A DNA stretch of 64,000 nt, taken from assembly GCA_036263455.1 (NCBI GenBank), contig DATAGZ010000007.1, forward strand, positions 62,001 to 126,000, in the 5' to 3' direction. Shown here piece by piece: positions 44,020-52,665 of the stretch. Position numbers and translations under genes: made by a program. Source of the stretch: DATAGZ01 sp036263455. GTDB lineage: Bacteria; Pseudomonadota; Alphaproteobacteria; Dongiales; Dongiaceae. A model generated the notes under the pieces. That model was not told where the DNA came from. It saw only the letters and a list, made by a program, of their open reading frames with translations, and did no database searches. Numbering within the stretch: position 1 is the stretch's first letter; every line of letters starts with the position of its first letter.

Positions 44020-44900
44020 CAATTCCCGCGAATACCGCGGCTTTCCAAGGCCAGCCTGGAGCCTATTCCGACCTGGCGTGCCGCACCGCACTGCCGACTT
44101 ATAAGACCCTGCCCTGCCCATCCTTCGAGGACGCGCTGCAGGCGGTTCGGGACGGCAACGCCGAGCGCGCCATGATTCCCATCGAAAATTCGCTCGCGGG
44201 GCGGGTTGCCGATATCCACCACCTTCTCCCCGATTCGGGGCTGTTCATCGTCGGCGAGCATTTCCAGCGAGTCAGCCACTGTCTTGTGGCGCGGCGTGGC
44301 GCGGTACTGGATGACATCCGCCAGGCGCTCTCGCACCAGCAAGCGCTATCGCAATGCCGCCTCCGCCTCCGCTCGCTCGGGATTGCGCCGGTAAGCTGGG
44401 CCGATACCGCTGGTGCCGCCGCCGAGATCGCGCGACGCCAGGACCCGGCGACGGCCGCAATCGCCTCCGCGCTCGCCGCCGAGATTTATGGGCTCGATAT
44501 CTTGGTGCGCGAACTCGAGGATGCGGAGCACAATACCACTCGCTTCGTCATCCTGGCGCGGGAAGCGGCAAGAGGCGATGCCATTGCCGGGCCGGTCATG
44601 ACCAGCCTCGTCTTTCGCCTGCGATCGGTTCCCGCCGCCCTCTATAAGGCACTCGGCGGGTTTGCCACCAACGGCGTAAACATTACCAAGCTCGAAAGCT
44701 ATATGGACGGCAGCTTCCAGGTGGCGCAATTTTATGTCGACATAGAAGGCTCCCCTGCCCAGCGCGCCATGGCACTCGCACTTGAGGAGTTGCGTTTTTT
44801 CTCCCATGAAGTACGATTGCTCGGCACATATCCGGCGCATGCTTACCGAGCGCGCCGCGTCACCATCGCGACAACCGAAACCGAGGAACACAGGCCGTGA
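44016..44900 (+). CDS. pheA: Prephenate dehydratase
   Basis: A 294-residue monofunctional prephenate dehydratase making phenylpyruvate for phenylalanine synthesis. The catalytic domain (1-185) starts AAFQGQPGAYSD and carries IPIENSLAGRV and the essential NTTRF (HNTTRFVIL). The C-terminal ACT domain (about 198-285) holds GVNITKLESYM, where the usual ESRP regulatory motif reads ESYM, so phenylalanine feedback could differ. GTG start overlapping kdsB; its stop overlaps the next gene (GTGA). kdsB-pheA is a common alphaproteobacterial pair. Confidence 0.94.
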   Translation: MTIPANTAAFQGQPGAYSDLACRTALPTYKTLPCPSFEDALQAVRDGNAERAMIPIENSLAGRVADIHHLLPDSGLFIVGEHFQRVSHCLVARRGAVLDDIRQALSHQQALSQCRLRLRSLGIAPVSWADTAGAAAEIARRQDPATAAIASALAAEIYGLDILVRELEDAEHNTTRFVILAREAARGDAIAGPVMTSLVFRLRSVPAALYKALGGFATNGVNITKLESYMDGSFQVAQFYVDIEGSPAQRAMALALEELRFFSHEVRLLGTYPAHAYRARRVTIATTETEEHRP

Positions 44901-45541
44901 AACTCTTCTTTTCCCTCAGCTTGCTGCTTTTTTTCTCGTCATTTGGCTGGGCCCAGGAGGCGGTTCCGGGGCCGCTGGTCTATGATATCCTGCGCGAAGG
45001 ACAAAGAATCGGGCAGCAGACGATCGCGTTCGAGAAACAGGACAATAAATTAATGGTCCATACCCAGAGCGATCTGGTGGTCACGGTACTTGGCGTACCG
45101 GTTTACCGCTTCCGCCAAAAAATGGAGGAAACCTGGGTCGATGATAAATTGCAGAGCCTGCAATCGAGCGCGCTGGATGACGGCACGCAGAAAGATCTCA
45201 GTCTCATTCGGGTCGGAAACATATTGACGGGGACCTATAACGGCCAGCCGAAATCATTGGATGGTTCCTTGTTGCCTTCGACGCTCTGGCATCCCGACTC
45301 TCCGAAAGCCAGCCGTATCCTGGATGTGGTGAGCGGCCGCAGCCGCGTGACCATGGTGCAGAATGTCGGACAAGACATGGTTTCCATCGCCGGACGAAAC
45401 ATCCCCGCGATGCATTTCCGTTTTAGCGGCCAATTCAAGCGCGACGCCTGGTATGATGAAAAGAAGCGCCTGGTGAAAGCAGTCCTCACCGCCAAAGACG
45501 GATCCGAAGTCACCGAGCAGCTGGCGAAATTGTCCGATTAG
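44897..45541 (+). CDS. Secreted DUF6134-like protein
   Basis: A 214-residue protein with a signal peptide (FFSLSLLLFFSSFGWA, cleavage before QEAV). The mature part is beta-rich, with LVYDILREGQRIGQQTI, VTVLGVPVYRFRQKMEETW and WYDEKKRLVKAVLTAKDGSE. This pattern fits the DUF6134/DUF3108-like periplasmic beta proteins of unknown function. It starts with a GTG overlapping pheA and its 3' end overlaps the convergent GH17 gene by 32 bases, an unusually long convergent overlap. Confidence 0.7.
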   Translation: MKLFFSLSLLLFFSSFGWAQEAVPGPLVYDILREGQRIGQQTIAFEKQDNKLMVHTQSDLVVTVLGVPVYRFRQKMEETWVDDKLQSLQSSALDDGTQKDLSLIRVGNILTGTYNGQPKSLDGSLLPSTLWHPDSPKASRILDVVSGRSRVTMVQNVGQDMVSIAGRNIPAMHFRFSGQFKRDAWYDEKKRLVKAVLTAKDGSEVTEQLAKLSD

Positions 45542-47084
45542 AGCTTCCGGCCCGCCGGTCGCTGGAACGGGTTAACCTATTGGCGAAGGGCGCGGCAACT
45601 GCCACGGCAATTACGGTCCAGGCCAAGGCGTGAAGATTGAGCGTCGGGCCGAGATTTTCCTTAATGGCTACGACGAGGGCGGCTCCGCAGATTGCCCAGC
45701 GCATGATATGGTCGCCGGGCAGACGCGGCCATTGCCCGCCGAAAATGATGGCAGGAATCGCAAAGGCGGCCAGAGGGAAATCCCGATAGCGGGGATCGAA
45801 GAGCAGGCCAAGCGTGACTATTCCCGTCCCGAGGAGAGCGGCGAGATAAAGCCCCTCGCGCAGCCGGGGATGCGAGAAATTGATCTGGCTTCCCCTCTTG
45901 AGCGTGACGGGAAGCCGGAGCGCGCCTTCATCGGACGAAGGGGGCAACGTCAGCATGAGGATGGACAGCAGCGCGAGCACGCTTTCGATCATGAACTCTC
46001 CCCAATCACGCCAGGCAATCCAAGAATGGGCGAATTGGAGTGGAAGCAGGAAACCCAGCGCGCTTGCGGTGAGAAAGGACCGTTTCCTCCCCAGGACCAG
46101 CGCCGCGGCAATCGTGCCCGACACAAACGCAAAAGCGGGCCAGTCGGGATAATTGCTGACCGGCCCCTTGAGCAGAGTCTTGATCATCCGCGTCGAATCG
46201 AAAAACCCCCAATAGCCGCCCACCGTGCCTTCGCTAAGCCGCTTCCAGGGCTGGTCGAAGGCTTCGATGAAATTATAATCGAAACGGTGCGTCTCGGCAT
46301 AAGAAAGGAATTCCCGCGCGAACAGGGCTTCGGCATAGCGGCTCGGAACCGCCGCACCGCGCGCCCGGCCTGCGGACGGGTACCCCGTCTCGCCGATCAT
46401 GATCCTCTTGCCGGGAAAGAGACGCTGCACTTCTTCGAGAATCGCCGCGACATGGGCCACGCCTCGTTCGGCCGGCACCGGCTCGTCTTCCCAATACGGC
46501 AGGACATGAATGGTGATGAAATCCACTTCAGGCACCAGCATGGGCGCGCGCAGCCAATATTCCCATACATCGGCATAGGTCACCGGAAGGCCTGTCGCTT
46601 GCTTGACCTGGCGGATCATTCCCGCCAGCCATTCCGGTCGCTGTTCGCCCCTGAGCAAGACTTCATTGCCCACGATGATCGCACGGATCGCCGTATGGTA
46701 TTTCTGGGCAAGGGCGATGGCCGCGCGGATTTGCTGTTCGTTCTTGAGTGGCTCACGCCCGATCCAGATACCCATCAACACTTGCATGCCCAGCTCCTGG
46801 GCGATGGGCAGAACCTGATCGAGCCCCTGATCGACGGCATAGAGCCGGACGCAGCTGGTGACAGACTTGAGATGGACAAGGTCCTCCCGGATATGCGTCG
46901 CGCTGGCTACGAAAGTCTCGTCGAAAGGTGTTTCGTCGCCGCGGAATGGCGTATAGGACACGCAGGAGATCCTATCGGCGCGAGCGTCGGGAAGAGGACG
47001 CGGCCAGCCCAAATAGGCCCAGAGGGCCGCGGCGAGAAGAGCGGCGAGCAGGGCCGCGCCCAGCAGGCGGGTTCGTTGGCGCAT
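45510..47084 (-). CDS. GH17-family membrane glucan transferase (NdvC-like)
   Basis: A 524-residue protein: N-terminal membrane helix (about 8-27), a periplasmic glycoside hydrolase family 17 domain (about 38-330) and several C-terminal membrane segments. The GH17 catalytic glutamates are E141 (IIVGNEVLLRG, acid/base) and E232 (MIGETGYPSAG, nucleophile). In Bradyrhizobium, NdvC is a GH17-like protein of about 62 kDa needed for beta-1,6 links in the cyclic beta-glucan; this gene has similar size and is next to an NdvB-like synthase. ATG 47084 shares one base with the synthase stop (TGATG). Confidence 0.78.
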   Translation of the reverse strand: MRQRTRLLGAALLAALLAAALWAYLGWPRPLPDARADRISCVSYTPFRGDETPFDETFVASATHIREDLVHLKSVTSCVRLYAVDQGLDQVLPIAQELGMQVLMGIWIGREPLKNEQQIRAAIALAQKYHTAIRAIIVGNEVLLRGEQRPEWLAGMIRQVKQATGLPVTYADVWEYWLRAPMLVPEVDFITIHVLPYWEDEPVPAERGVAHVAAILEEVQRLFPGKRIMIGETGYPSAGRARGAAVPSRYAEALFAREFLSYAETHRFDYNFIEAFDQPWKRLSEGTVGGYWGFFDSTRMIKTLLKGPVSNYPDWPAFAFVSGTIAAALVLGRKRSFLTASALGFLLPLQFAHSWIAWRDWGEFMIESVLALLSILMLTLPPSSDEGALRLPVTLKRGSQINFSHPRLREGLYLAALLGTGIVTLGLLFDPRYRDFPLAAFAIPAIIFGGQWPRLPGDHIMRWAICGAALVVAIKENLGPTLNLHALAWTVIAVAVAAPFANRLTRSSDRRAGSSNRTISPAAR

Positions 47085-49714
47085 CAAACTTTCTCGGCGA
47101 CGCCCGCCAAAGGTACTGGCTTTGGCATACGGCCGAGCCGGATATGCAGCGCGTTGATGACGGAGAGGACCAGCGCCGAATAAAACGGCAGCGACTGGAC
47201 GAAAAGCAGGATCGACCACAGCATGGCAGCCGGCTCCCAGGTGCCACGGACGAAGGCGATGGCGGTTCCCAGCGCGGTGAGGATCGCTGCAATCGCCGCT
47301 TCTTCCCGCGCGGCGACCAGGCCACGGATCAACGCCGGCTGGTTCTCGCATTTGGGGGTACGATGGAAGGGCAGATTCGAGGTAAAAAAGCCGCGCCATA
47401 CCGCCTTGCCGACGGCATAGGTCAGGGCCAGACCGGCGATCGCGGCCCCGAAATTATCGAGCGGACCGCACGGGACGCGCGAGGCATAAAGCCACAGGGA
47501 TTTGCCGATCTTGAATACAAACATGCCGAGGGTGGCCAGCAGGAACAGCGTCAATGGCGGCTCAATCTGACCGGGAAGGAACAGCATGCCGAGTGACCAA
47601 AATATTCCGATTGCCACGAAGGCGAGTTGCAGCCCGTCGGCGATCCAGGGTAGCCAGCCGGCGAGGAACTGGTAGCGCTGCTGCGACTCGAGCTTGCTTC
47701 GGCTGAAAGGCAGAAGCTGGCGCCAGTGTCCCTTAAGGATCTGCATCGCGCCATAGGCCCAGCGGTAGCGCTGTTTACGGTACGCGTCGAAGGAATCGGG
47801 CATCAACCCCTGGCCGTAGGATTTATCGGTGTAGACGGCGCGATAGCCATGTTCGAACAGGCGCAGGCCAAGCTCGGCATCTTCCGTAATGCACCATTGC
47901 GCCCAGTGCCCCACTTTATCCAAGGCGGATTTGCGGATGAGTGCCATGGTCCCGTGCTGGATGATCGCGTTCTTCTCGTCGCGCGACTTCATGCCGAGAT
48001 AGAAGAAGCCGGCATATTCCCAAAAACACATGCGCTTGAAGAGATCGTCCTGCCCATCACGATAATCCTGCGGAGCCTGGACGAGCGCCACCTGGGGATC
48101 GGCGAAATGCGGGACGAGCTCGCTGAGCCATTGCGGCGTCACGATATAATCGGCATCGATCGTCGCGATGATCTCCGCCGCCTGATCGGTTTCGGTCAGG
48201 GCGAAGTTGAGCGCACCCGCCTTGAAGCCCGGCCATTGCGGCAAATGGAAGAAGCGGAAATGGGATGGCAAGGTCGCGCAATACGCCTCGACCGGCTGCC
48301 ATACGGCGGGATCCTTGGTATTGTTATCCACGATGAGCACTTCATAATTCGGATAGTCGAGCTTCTCCAATGCCTTGATCGTCTCGATCAGCATGGCCGG
48401 CGGCTCGTTATAGGCAGGCACGTGGATCGATACCTTGGGCCAGCGCCATTGCGCGGGAGGAGGCGGCGGGACGAGGCGGCGGCGCGAAACGCCCAGCCAG
48501 AGATTGACCGCCATCTCGACACCTTCGATCAGGAATATGCCGAGGAGAAACAAGGATGCCGGCGCTATCATGACCAAAGCGCCGATATCGAACCATGTCA
48601 GGTACCGCTCGGAATAAGCGGCGTAGATCCAGACCGCGAGCACTATCCCGCCCTGGCCAAGCAGGGCCAGGAAGAAACGGCCGCGGTTTTTGAGATCGAG
48701 TTCGCTGCGCAGCATCCAGATCACGAAAGGTAAGCCGATTGCGGTCATGATGGCGATGAGCTTTCGCCAATTCGCGTAATTGACGAGGGAGCCCGCCAAG
48801 GCCGGCTTCATCTCACGATTGCCATCCCAAATGCCCCAGTAGGCCCCTACGCCGCCTTCCTGGGCGGCCTTCCAGGGCTGATCGAAGGCCTCGATGATGA
48901 AATAATCCAGATTCTCCGCCTTAGCCGTGCGGAGGAAAGAGCGCAGGAAGATACCCTGATTGACGGGATCCGCGACCGCCTGCTTGCGGGTGAGCCCCAC
49001 CGAGGGCCAGCCCACCTCGGTGAAGACGATATGCTTGCCTGGATAGGCCTTTTGCAAATCGTGGTACCGGTCGAGGAGCCATTGCGTGGCATGGGCGGCA
49101 TCGATTCCTTCCCAGAATGGCAGGACGTGAACCGCAAGGAAATCCACTTCGCGGGCGAGCTCGGGGTATTTGAGCCAGATATGCCAGGGCTCGGCCGTGG
49201 AGACCGGCATCTGGCTGCGCTGCTTCGCCTCACGGATATACCCGATCAGCTCATCCACCGAGATGTCTCCGCGCAGCACGGCCTCGTTACCGACCAGTAC
49301 GCGCTGGACGTTACCGTTCTGGCGCGCGAGCGTGACCAAATTATCTATCTCCAGGCGGTTGGCCACCTTGTCCTTGCCGATCCAGGCGCCGATCGTGACC
49401 GATAGCCCCGCCTTGGCGGCGAGCTGGGGAATATCGAAATCAATCCCCGTCGTCGAATACGTGCGAACCGAACTGGCGATGCTCGCTACCAGCTTGAGGT
49501 CGGCAAGTATCTCCTCCTTGGTGGGATTTTTATTGGTCAGCGGGTTCTCATTGATCCGATAGGGCGAAAAAGAAAGGCCGACGATATTGCCCTCCCACGG
49601 GTCTCGGTCGACCGGCCGGTTCATTACCCACCAGCCACCAGCGAACAGCGCCGCCACGGTGATGCCGATGACCCAATTGCCGATAAGCTTGGCAACGAAA
49701 CCGCTGGTTTTCAT
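47084..49714 (-). CDS. GH17-GT2 fusion beta-glucan synthase (NdvB-like)
   Basis: An 876-residue inner-membrane protein. After one helix (about 11-31) comes a periplasmic GH17-like domain (about 40-325) with both glutamates, E144 (VGNEAVLRG) and E233 (FTEVGWPSVG). Then come membrane helices, a cytoplasmic GT2 domain (about 425-660; VSIHVPAYNEPP, ATIDADYIV, ITEDAELGLRLFEHGY, QRYRWAYG) and further helices. DxD, TED and QxxRW are all intact, as in processive beta-glucan synthases. This is the layout of Bradyrhizobium NdvB, which makes cyclic beta-(1,3),(1,6)-glucans. Function here is inferred. Confidence 0.82.
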   Translation of the reverse strand: MKTSGFVAKLIGNWVIGITVAALFAGGWWVMNRPVDRDPWEGNIVGLSFSPYRINENPLTNKNPTKEEILADLKLVASIASSVRTYSTTGIDFDIPQLAAKAGLSVTIGAWIGKDKVANRLEIDNLVTLARQNGNVQRVLVGNEAVLRGDISVDELIGYIREAKQRSQMPVSTAEPWHIWLKYPELAREVDFLAVHVLPFWEGIDAAHATQWLLDRYHDLQKAYPGKHIVFTEVGWPSVGLTRKQAVADPVNQGIFLRSFLRTAKAENLDYFIIEAFDQPWKAAQEGGVGAYWGIWDGNREMKPALAGSLVNYANWRKLIAIMTAIGLPFVIWMLRSELDLKNRGRFFLALLGQGGIVLAVWIYAAYSERYLTWFDIGALVMIAPASLFLLGIFLIEGVEMAVNLWLGVSRRRLVPPPPPAQWRWPKVSIHVPAYNEPPAMLIETIKALEKLDYPNYEVLIVDNNTKDPAVWQPVEAYCATLPSHFRFFHLPQWPGFKAGALNFALTETDQAAEIIATIDADYIVTPQWLSELVPHFADPQVALVQAPQDYRDGQDDLFKRMCFWEYAGFFYLGMKSRDEKNAIIQHGTMALIRKSALDKVGHWAQWCITEDAELGLRLFEHGYRAVYTDKSYGQGLMPDSFDAYRKQRYRWAYGAMQILKGHWRQLLPFSRSKLESQQRYQFLAGWLPWIADGLQLAFVAIGIFWSLGMLFLPGQIEPPLTLFLLATLGMFVFKIGKSLWLYASRVPCGPLDNFGAAIAGLALTYAVGKAVWRGFFTSNLPFHRTPKCENQPALIRGLVAAREEAAIAAILTALGTAIAFVRGTWEPAAMLWSILLFVQSLPFYSALVLSVINALHIRLGRMPKPVPLAGVAEKV

Positions 49715-49973
49715 AATATTCCTCTAGATCGCTGCGTAAACAGGAAAAGCCTCATCAAACATCGCAATAAGGGAATAAATTCGGCCATGATGTGGCTTTT
49801 GTCTTGTTTTCCATTCGATAATTTACATGACGTTTTCATAAAAGGACGTATGTCAGGTCATTCTTTGACATATTTTCCTTCGTGTCGCCAGCCATGCAGC
49901 TTTTCCTTATCTGGCATGCAAATATTCCACTGTCCACTCCTTGCATAATGGGTTTTAATTCCTATGTCATTGC

Positions 49974-50089
49974 TGAGAAAAACTACGGGCCAACGGGTTC
50001 CGTGGTTTCCCCGGAAGCGGTTTCCCCCACCCTTCCGGACTCCGAGAGGAGTCGAGCGCCCGGTCTTCCCCTGACCGGGCGCTTTTTTT
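49974..50089 (+). ncRNA. Candidate small RNA, about 115 nt
   Basis: Four successive hairpins can form on the plus strand: CC-ACGG/CCGT-GG (49990-50005), GGAA/TTCC (50013-50025), GACTCC/GGAGTC with loop GAGA (50038-50053) and the terminator (50056-50089). The word GGTTTCCCC occurs twice (50004-50012, 50019-50027), in or near loops. No protein frame explains the terminator, and no plus-strand gene lies upstream of it. The 5' end is a guess from TTGCAT (49941) and TATGTC (49963) as a weak promoter. It is not one of the RNA families I can recall. Confidence 0.5.
50056..50089 (+). terminator. Perfect rho-independent terminator
   Basis: Stem GCGCCCGGTC (50056-50065), loop TTCCCCT and stem GACCGGGCGC (50073-50082) are followed by seven T. 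All ten base pairs are matched. It faces rightward, upstream of the aldehyde dehydrogenase gene, so it must end a non-coding or leader transcript. Confidence 0.88.
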
Positions 50090-50201
50090 ATCGCATAGCT
50101 TGTAGCGGGACTTCGGCTTTCCCGGCGGCACGGGGCTGGCGAGAGGACACGGCAATTGCTATAAACGGTCACGTGCCGAGGCACGATCATGGGAGAGGAA
50201 A

Positions 50202-51719
50202 ATGAATCTGGACCAGACTAAGAAACTGGACAAAAAAAGTTTTCATAAATTTGCTGCGAAGCTGAAATTCGAAACACGTCATTTCATCGACGGGAAGTTC
50301 GTGCCTTCGCGCAAGGGACGGGTCTTCGAAACCATCAATCCAGCGACTGGAGAAGTGCTGGCGGAAGTCGCCCGTGGCGATGCCGGTGATATCGACCTTG
50401 CCGTCAAAGCCGCCCGCAAGGCCTTCAAGTCTGGCGTATGGTCGCGCATGGCGCCGCGCGAGCGTATGGAGGTCATGTACCGCTTCGCCGCCCTGATCAA
50501 GGAACGTGCCCTGGACTTCGCGCTGCTGGACACGCTGGATATGGGAAAGCCCATCTCGGAGATGCTGAACATCGATATCCCCGGTGCGGCCAATACCTTC
50601 CAATTCTTTGGAGAAACGATCGATAAGATCGAAGGAACCGTCACCAATACGGCTTCGACCGAATTCCACTACATCTTGCGCCAGCCTTTGGGCGTGATCG
50701 GCTGCATCGTGCCGTGGAATTATCCGTTGATGATGGCGTCCTGGAAGGTGGCCCCCGCGCTGGCCGCGGGAAATTCTGTCATCCTGAAGCCAGCCGAACA
50801 ATCGCCGCTCTCGGCCAACCTTCTCGCCAAGCTGTTCATGGAAGCTGGCGGGCCGGCAGGCGTGTTCAACGTCGTGCACGGCCTGGGGGAAGAAGCAGGG
50901 AAGGCTCTCGCCCTGCATATGGATGTCGACAAGATCGGCTTCACCGGCTCGACCGAAGTCGGCAAGCTCATGTTCATTTATGCCGGTCAGTCGAACATGA
51001 AGAAGGTCACGACCGAATGCGGAGGAAAGACGCCGCAGATTATCACCGCCGACGCTCCGGATCTGGAAATGGCCGCCCAATATGCGGTGAACGGCATCTA
51101 CGGCAACCAGGGTGAAGTGTGCAACGCGGGTTCGCGCCTGCTGGTGGATAAAAAGATCCATGACGAGTTCGTCGATCTCTTCGTCAAGAAGGCCCAAGAA
51201 AGTTTCGCACCCGGCGATCCGCTCGATCCCAGCACGACCATGGGACCGCTGGTCACCCGCGGCCAACAGAAACGCGTGCTGGATTATATTTCCATCGGCA
51301 AGAAGGAAGGTGCCAAGGTTGCCCTGGGCGGATCGACGCCCAAAGGCCTGGACAAAGGTGCTTATGTCGCGCCGACCCTCTTTACCGACGTCAAGAACAA
51401 GATGCGCATCGCCCAGGAGGAAATCTTCGGTCCGGTGGGCACTGTCCTGACCTTCAAGAATATGGATGAGGCCATTGCGATCGCCAATGATTCCATTTAT
51501 GGGCTGGCCGCGTCGATCTGGACTCGGGACATCTCCGTGGCCACCAAGGCCGCGCGCGACGTCGAGGCCGGCGTGGTGTGGGTCAACTGCTTCGATCATG
51601 GCGACATGACCCAGATTTGGGGCGGATATAAGCAATCCGGCCAGGGCCGTGATAAATGCCTGGAGACCCTGCTCACCGTCACGCAAACCAAATCGGTTTG
51701 GTGCCATATCGGTCAATAA
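50202..51719 (+). CDS. NAD(P)-dependent aldehyde dehydrogenase (PuuC/betaine-aldehyde type)
   Basis: A 505-residue ALDH-superfamily enzyme. FTGSTEVGK binds cofactor, the general-base glutamate is in TECGGKTPQ and the catalytic cysteine is in GNQGEVCNAGSRLLV. The C-terminal WVNCFDHGDMTQIWGGYKQSGQGRD resembles gamma-glutamyl-gamma-aminobutyraldehyde and aminoaldehyde dehydrogenases. The true substrate cannot be told. AGAGGAAA precedes the ATG. It is a single-gene unit with its own terminator at 51744. Confidence 0.88.
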   Translation: MNLDQTKKLDKKSFHKFAAKLKFETRHFIDGKFVPSRKGRVFETINPATGEVLAEVARGDAGDIDLAVKAARKAFKSGVWSRMAPRERMEVMYRFAALIKERALDFALLDTLDMGKPISEMLNIDIPGAANTFQFFGETIDKIEGTVTNTASTEFHYILRQPLGVIGCIVPWNYPLMMASWKVAPALAAGNSVILKPAEQSPLSANLLAKLFMEAGGPAGVFNVVHGLGEEAGKALALHMDVDKIGFTGSTEVGKLMFIYAGQSNMKKVTTECGGKTPQIITADAPDLEMAAQYAVNGIYGNQGEVCNAGSRLLVDKKIHDEFVDLFVKKAQESFAPGDPLDPSTTMGPLVTRGQQKRVLDYISIGKKEGAKVALGGSTPKGLDKGAYVAPTLFTDVKNKMRIAQEEIFGPVGTVLTFKNMDEAIAIANDSIYGLAASIWTRDISVATKAARDVEAGVVWVNCFDHGDMTQIWGGYKQSGQGRDKCLETLLTVTQTKSVWCHIGQ

Positions 51720-51743
51720 CGCAGAAGATTTGCAAGATTTTAA

Positions 51744-51768
51744 GCCCGGCCTTGCGCCGGGCTTTTTT
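51744..51768 (+). terminator. Rho-independent terminator of the ALDH gene
   Basis: Stem GCCCGGC (51744-51750), loop CTTGC, stem GCCGGGC (51756-51762), then six T (51763-51768). It lies 25 bases past the ALDH stop and its T-run touches the end of the convergent gluQ gene. Confidence 0.88.
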
Positions 51769-52640
51769 CAGAGCGGATGATTGGAGCGTTCTTCCTGTGC
51801 GCGAGCGAGCGCCGCGTTCGCGCGCGCCCTCACCTCTGCAGCAGGCAGGCCCTGGGCGCGCATGGCACGCAGCGATACTGCCTGGTCGCGCTTGCTCAGC
51901 CGGTCGCCCTGCTCGTTCCTCAGCAAGGCATGATGTTCATAACGGGGCTCGGGCAGGCGCAGCAAGGCCTGAAGAAGACGATGTACATGCGTGGCCGGTA
52001 GCAGATCCTCGCCACGGACTATGTATGTGACACCCTGAGCCGCATCGTCCACTACCGCGCATAAGTGATAGCTGAGAGGGTATTCCTTGCCGGCCACGAC
52101 CACGTCCCCGAGATAAGCGGAATCGACGGCGAACCGTCCATGAATCGCATCGCTGAAAAAGAGCGGTCCACAGCGTCGCGCGGCTTCTTCACTGCGCAGC
52201 CGCCATGCCGGCCGCTCGCCCGCCTCGATACGTCCCTTGGCAATGGCCGAGGGGATAGCGCGACAGGTACCGGGATAGACCGGGCCCCCCGGACCGTGCG
52301 GCGCCAACAAGGAATGGATGTCTTTGCGCGAACAAAAGCAGGGATAAAGTAGGTCTATTTCGCGCAGCGTTGCGAGGGCAGCGGCATAGGCTTCGCCCCG
52401 CTCCGATTGACGCCAGACCGTACCCTGCCAATCGATCCCCAGCCATTGCAAATCCTCCTGGATGGCTATTGCAGCACCTTCGTTTGACCGCTGGCGGTCG
52501 ATATTTTCGAGCCTGAGATACAGATTGCCCCGGTTTTCACGGGCGCGCCGCTGGGCGAGCAGGACCGAAGCGGCATGACCGAGATGCAAATGGCCTGTTG
52601 GGCTCGGCGCAAATCGCGTGATAAACACGGAGCGAGACAT
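51768..52640 (-). CDS. gluQ: Glutamyl-queuosine tRNA(Asp) synthetase
   Basis: A 290-residue GluQ-RS, a glutamyl-tRNA synthetase paralogue lacking the anticodon-binding domain, which attaches glutamate to queuosine in tRNA-Asp. The class I motif reads FAPSPTGHLHLGHA, zinc ligands are in YPCFCSRKD and YPGTCR, and the KMSKS equivalent reads RLSKRDQAVSLR. ATG 52640 gives the family N-terminus; an upstream in-frame ATG adds eight residues overlapping the divergent gene. It is 25 bases from the esterase gene start. Confidence 0.93.
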   Translation of the reverse strand: MSRSVFITRFAPSPTGHLHLGHAASVLLAQRRARENRGNLYLRLENIDRQRSNEGAAIAIQEDLQWLGIDWQGTVWRQSERGEAYAAALATLREIDLLYPCFCSRKDIHSLLAPHGPGGPVYPGTCRAIPSAIAKGRIEAGERPAWRLRSEEAARRCGPLFFSDAIHGRFAVDSAYLGDVVVAGKEYPLSYHLCAVVDDAAQGVTYIVRGEDLLPATHVHRLLQALLRLPEPRYEHHALLRNEQGDRLSKRDQAVSLRAMRAQGLPAAEVRARANAALARAQEERSNHPL

Positions 52641-52665
52641 AGAGACCAGACGAAAGGAACGCAAG

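Larger units (their letters stand above)
49715..50201. other. Intergenic region between divergent ndvB-like and ALDH genes
   Basis: 487 bases, richer in A+T at the left (49715-49980) than the coding neighbours. The right half holds a structured, terminator-ended segment interpreted as a candidate non-coding RNA (about 49974-50089) and a weak promoter for the aldehyde dehydrogenase (TATAAA at 50160). An open frame at 49882-50205 crosses the terminator hairpin and has no protein-like character. Confidence 0.6.

Noticed and set aside
49882..50205. 107-codon frame in the ndvB-like/ALDH spacer
   Set aside because: It crosses the terminator hairpin and T-run and has no protein-like pattern.
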